Source of the DNA: Kalaharituber pfeilii
Lineage: Eukaryota > Ascomycota > Pezizomycetes > Pezizales > Pezizaceae
Reading direction: 5' to 3'
DNA: 10,000 nucleotides
Assembly (NCBI GenBank): GCA_015179045.1
Contig: WHUZ01000295.1
Span: 1 to 10,000 of the forward strand
Positions 8,494-10,000 of the stretch are shown here, piece by piece (positions within the stretch are counted from its first letter, which is position 1; each line of letters starts with the position of its first letter). The notes beneath the pieces were generated by a model. That model made no database searches, had not been told where the DNA came from, and was given only the letters and a program-made list of their open reading frames with translations. Position numbers and translations under genes: made by a program.

Positions 8494-8713
8494 ACACTGC
8501 CTCGCCCTTCTTACCAAGACAACAACCCCATCGACAACGTCATCCTATACGCCCACAGATAGTTTCACTTGCCATGAGCGGGAGGTCATTGGGAGCATGG
8601 CCGCATATGTGCCATTCGCAAGTTATATTACGATTTTGCTAAGCAAGCATCTATAATTGAAGGCGATGCTGTTGGGGTTGATAGGGTTGATGATTGTAGT
8701 GCAGAGGGAGTAG

Positions 8714-9415
8714 AGAGAGGAGAGTTGGGGGGTTGGGGGGGGGTGTAATGGGGGGTGGAGCAAGAGAAGTGTATGTGGATAGACGAAGGGATGGGGATAT
8801 TATTTTGTGACTTTAGGGAAATACGCTCGTGAATTTTTTATGTTTTTATTCCGTTCCTTCTAATGAAATATTCAATATGTAGTCCCTTATTTTTTGGCCA
8901 TTTTTTATCTTACATTTTATTTTTATTTTAATTTCACCATACCTTGCTAGAAAAACTCTTGTGGCACTAGTACAGTACATATAAATACAAATTTGACAAA
9001 ATCGAAACATACACAGTGGGATCAGAGTGCTTGTCATATATATCCACGTTTTATTGTACATGGTGATGAACGTAACAAGGAAGCCAAATAAAATTTTATA
9101 TTTCCTAGCAGCGTAACAGCACTTCCCTCATGGAAAATAACAACAAAAAAAAAATAAAGCTTTTATAACCAACACTAAATATTCAGTAGTCCCTTACAGT
9201 AGCAGCAAGGTCTTTTAGTGCCACTGAATAAAGCCGTTTTTTAATACGAACTTAAAGTAGTTAGAAGCAACTGCTATGGACTTTCGGAGTTTGGGGGTCC
9301 CACAACCTGGAAGCGTCATTTGTACACAACGTCATAGTTGCTCCAATTCAAGTTGCTGAGTAGTATCTCGATAAAGGTGTATGGTGTGATACCTTACGTA
9401 CTTACTAGTATGCGC
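8714..9415. other. AT-rich intergenic region with short repeats
   Basis: There is no gene. AAATATTCA followed after a short gap by TAGTCCCTTA occurs at 8866-8889 and again at 9177-9196 in the same orientation. GTGGCACTA (8961-8969) has its reverse complement at 9216-9224. Bases 9130-9180 are A-rich. No transposase or RNA gene is seen. Confidence 0.5.
8727..8758 (+). repeat. G-rich tract, G-quadruplex candidate
   Basis: G runs of 6 (8727-8732), 9 (8735-8743) and 6 (8750-8755) are separated by loops of 2 and 6 bases; the 9-base run can supply two G tracts. It lies in the 3' flank of the SEC11 relic, sense strand. Confidence 0.7.
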
Positions 9416-9450
9416 TAGTCAGCCGTTCCAATACTTTTTAAACGAGCGAG
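9416..9450 (-). repeat. Solo terminal inverted repeat, same family as 3626-3722
   Basis: Read from the minus strand it runs CTCGCTCGTTTAAAAAGTAT and on through TTGGAACGGCTGACTAG. Bases 9416-9441 are the exact reverse complement of 3661-3686 (26 of 26). The outer end is followed by TA (9451-9452), the usual Tc1/mariner target, but no partner end lies close by. AGTATCTCG occurs at 9362-9370 and 9449-9457, bracketing the repeat. Confidence 0.85.
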
Positions 9451-9491
9451 TATCTCGGCGGTTACTTGTGTAATTTCTGTTATCAAACTAC

Positions 9492-10000
9492 ATGCCTTTT
9501 TCTACAGATCCTCATGATTATCCGTGTTATTGGTTCGAAAAGGAAGGTCGTCCTCCACTCCAGCCTGTAATCCCATTCCTCCAGCCAACGGAACCCTTTC
9601 AGGTATGTTGAAAACCAGTCTTTTATATATACAGTATATCTCGTTTTCAAAGAGTACGGTTGCTGCCAAGAAGTGCAACTTTACATCTTGTTAGTAAGGG
9701 GTTTATGCGCAGGAAGAGACTAGGATACATCTGAATACTCTTTCGTTTGTATGGTGAGATAATAGCGAGTAAATGGAAATGAACGATTTATTTTTGTCAC
9801 ACTCTTGGTGAAAATTGTTTGATCTAACCAGGCCCCCTTGCAAAATTTGATGAGATTAGTAAGTTTCCCTCACTCTGACTGTATCTTCAGTTTGCGAACT
9901 GAACGTTTCCTCAATCATAAACATCCATGGGGTGATTTTGGAACTAAGCACCATAAACGCTTGTCAGGAGCATATATGATTGTTTGCTCTGGCAAGGCCT
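9492..10000 (+). CDS. Possible 5' part of an unidentified gene (partial, intron proposed)
   Basis: The ATG at 9492 follows an in-frame TAA (9471-9473) and opens 37 codons (MPFSTDPHDYPCYWFEKEG..., Pro-rich later, ending PTEPFQ). These end exactly at a GTATGT donor (9603), and reading on gives a stop three codons later. One acceptor choice, CTAACCAG ending at 9831, leads to a frame that stays open from 9832 to the window edge (56 codons, ending AYMIVCSGKA). This implies a 229-nt intron. I recognise no domain. The ordered composition of the first segment and its clean donor are the main support. Alternative acceptors at 9634 or 9712 soon give stops. Confidence 0.35.

Larger units (their letters stand above)
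7932..8713 (+). pseudogene. SEC11: SEC11 relic: catalytic subunit of the ER signal peptidase complex
   Basis: Conserved blocks appear in order but in different frames. 7952-8023 gives [14 protein letters not shown], the N-terminal membrane segment. 8026-8148 gives [14 protein letters not shown] and [10 protein letters not shown]; the SGSM serine, codon 8077-8079, is the catalytic one. 8245-8274 gives MVYNVDG. 8280-8347 gives ISIMHKIL, with the catalytic His at 8292-8294. 8494-8559 covers LLTK, NNP and VILYAH. 8561-8710 gives EREVIGSMAAYVPF and, after a stop, LLGLIGLMIVVQRE, followed by TAG 8711-8713. Lesions are a start codon reading ATA (7932-7934); frameshifts near 7952, 8024, 8275 and 8560; a 4-base loss at 8518/8519 that removes the Gly-Asp of the KGDNN motif; and stops at 8304-8306, 8560-8562 and 8654-8656. 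The intron 8348-8493 keeps perfect signals. A TAA at 8182-8184 lies in a possible further intron (8155-8205). In yeast SEC11 is essential, so a functional copy should exist elsewhere in the genome. Confidence 0.9.

Noticed and set aside
8313..8656. Separate small plus-strand proteins read from the open frames here
   Set aside because: They are pieces of the broken SEC11 copy plus its intron read through, not independent genes.
3626..9450. An intact autonomous Tc1/mariner transposon between the inverted ends
   Set aside because: The interval has no DDE transposase frame. Its coding content is a host kinesin and a SEC11 relic.
1..10000. CRISPR array, bacterial operon or phage-type system
   Set aside because: There are no regularly spaced repeats. 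The genes have spliceosomal introns and eukaryotic products.

Overview
The window looks like the nuclear genome of a filamentous ascomycete (Pezizomycotina). Introns are short, with GTAAGT, GTAAAG or GTATGT donors and CTAAT or CTAAC branch sites. Intergenic space is long, with homopolymer runs and transposon-end remnants. The recognisable proteins are eukaryotic: a kinesin and an ER signal-peptidase subunit. There is no operon structure and no bacterial translation signal. A genus cannot be named from the sequence alone.

Layout. On the minus strand at the left edge (1-267) is the 5' end of an unidentified Q/Y/P-rich protein, probably with a 63-nt intron. A two-exon minus-strand gene (1127-1710) encodes a 153-residue, extremely acidic protein with basic nuclear-localisation-like patches. 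Its promoter side carries a 20-nt G run and a polypurine tract. From about 2170 to 4290 no convincing gene is seen, but there is a 97-bp near-perfect palindrome (3626-3722) built from terminal inverted repeats of Tc1/mariner or MITE type. A two-exon plus-strand gene (4291-6548) encodes a 731-residue N-terminal-motor kinesin that fits the kinesin-6 (fungal Klp9-like) family. At 7932-8713 on the plus strand is a clearly recognisable but dead copy of SEC11, the catalytic subunit of the ER signal peptidase complex. It carries several frameshifts, and three internal stop codons explained by C-to-T and G-to-A transitions, and it keeps an intact intron. A further terminal-repeat copy lies at 9416-9450. 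The right edge may hold the 5' part of another plus-strand gene (from 9492).

The genes do not form a pathway. The most informative observations are the SEC11 relic with its mutation spectrum resembling RIP (repeat-induced point mutation, a fungal defence against duplicated DNA), the palindromic transposon-end relic with a perfect 26-bp inverted partner 5.7 kb away, and the clustered CDK consensus sites in the kinesin. I found no CRISPR array, rRNA, convincing tRNA, intact transposase or evidence of a new defence or metabolic system.
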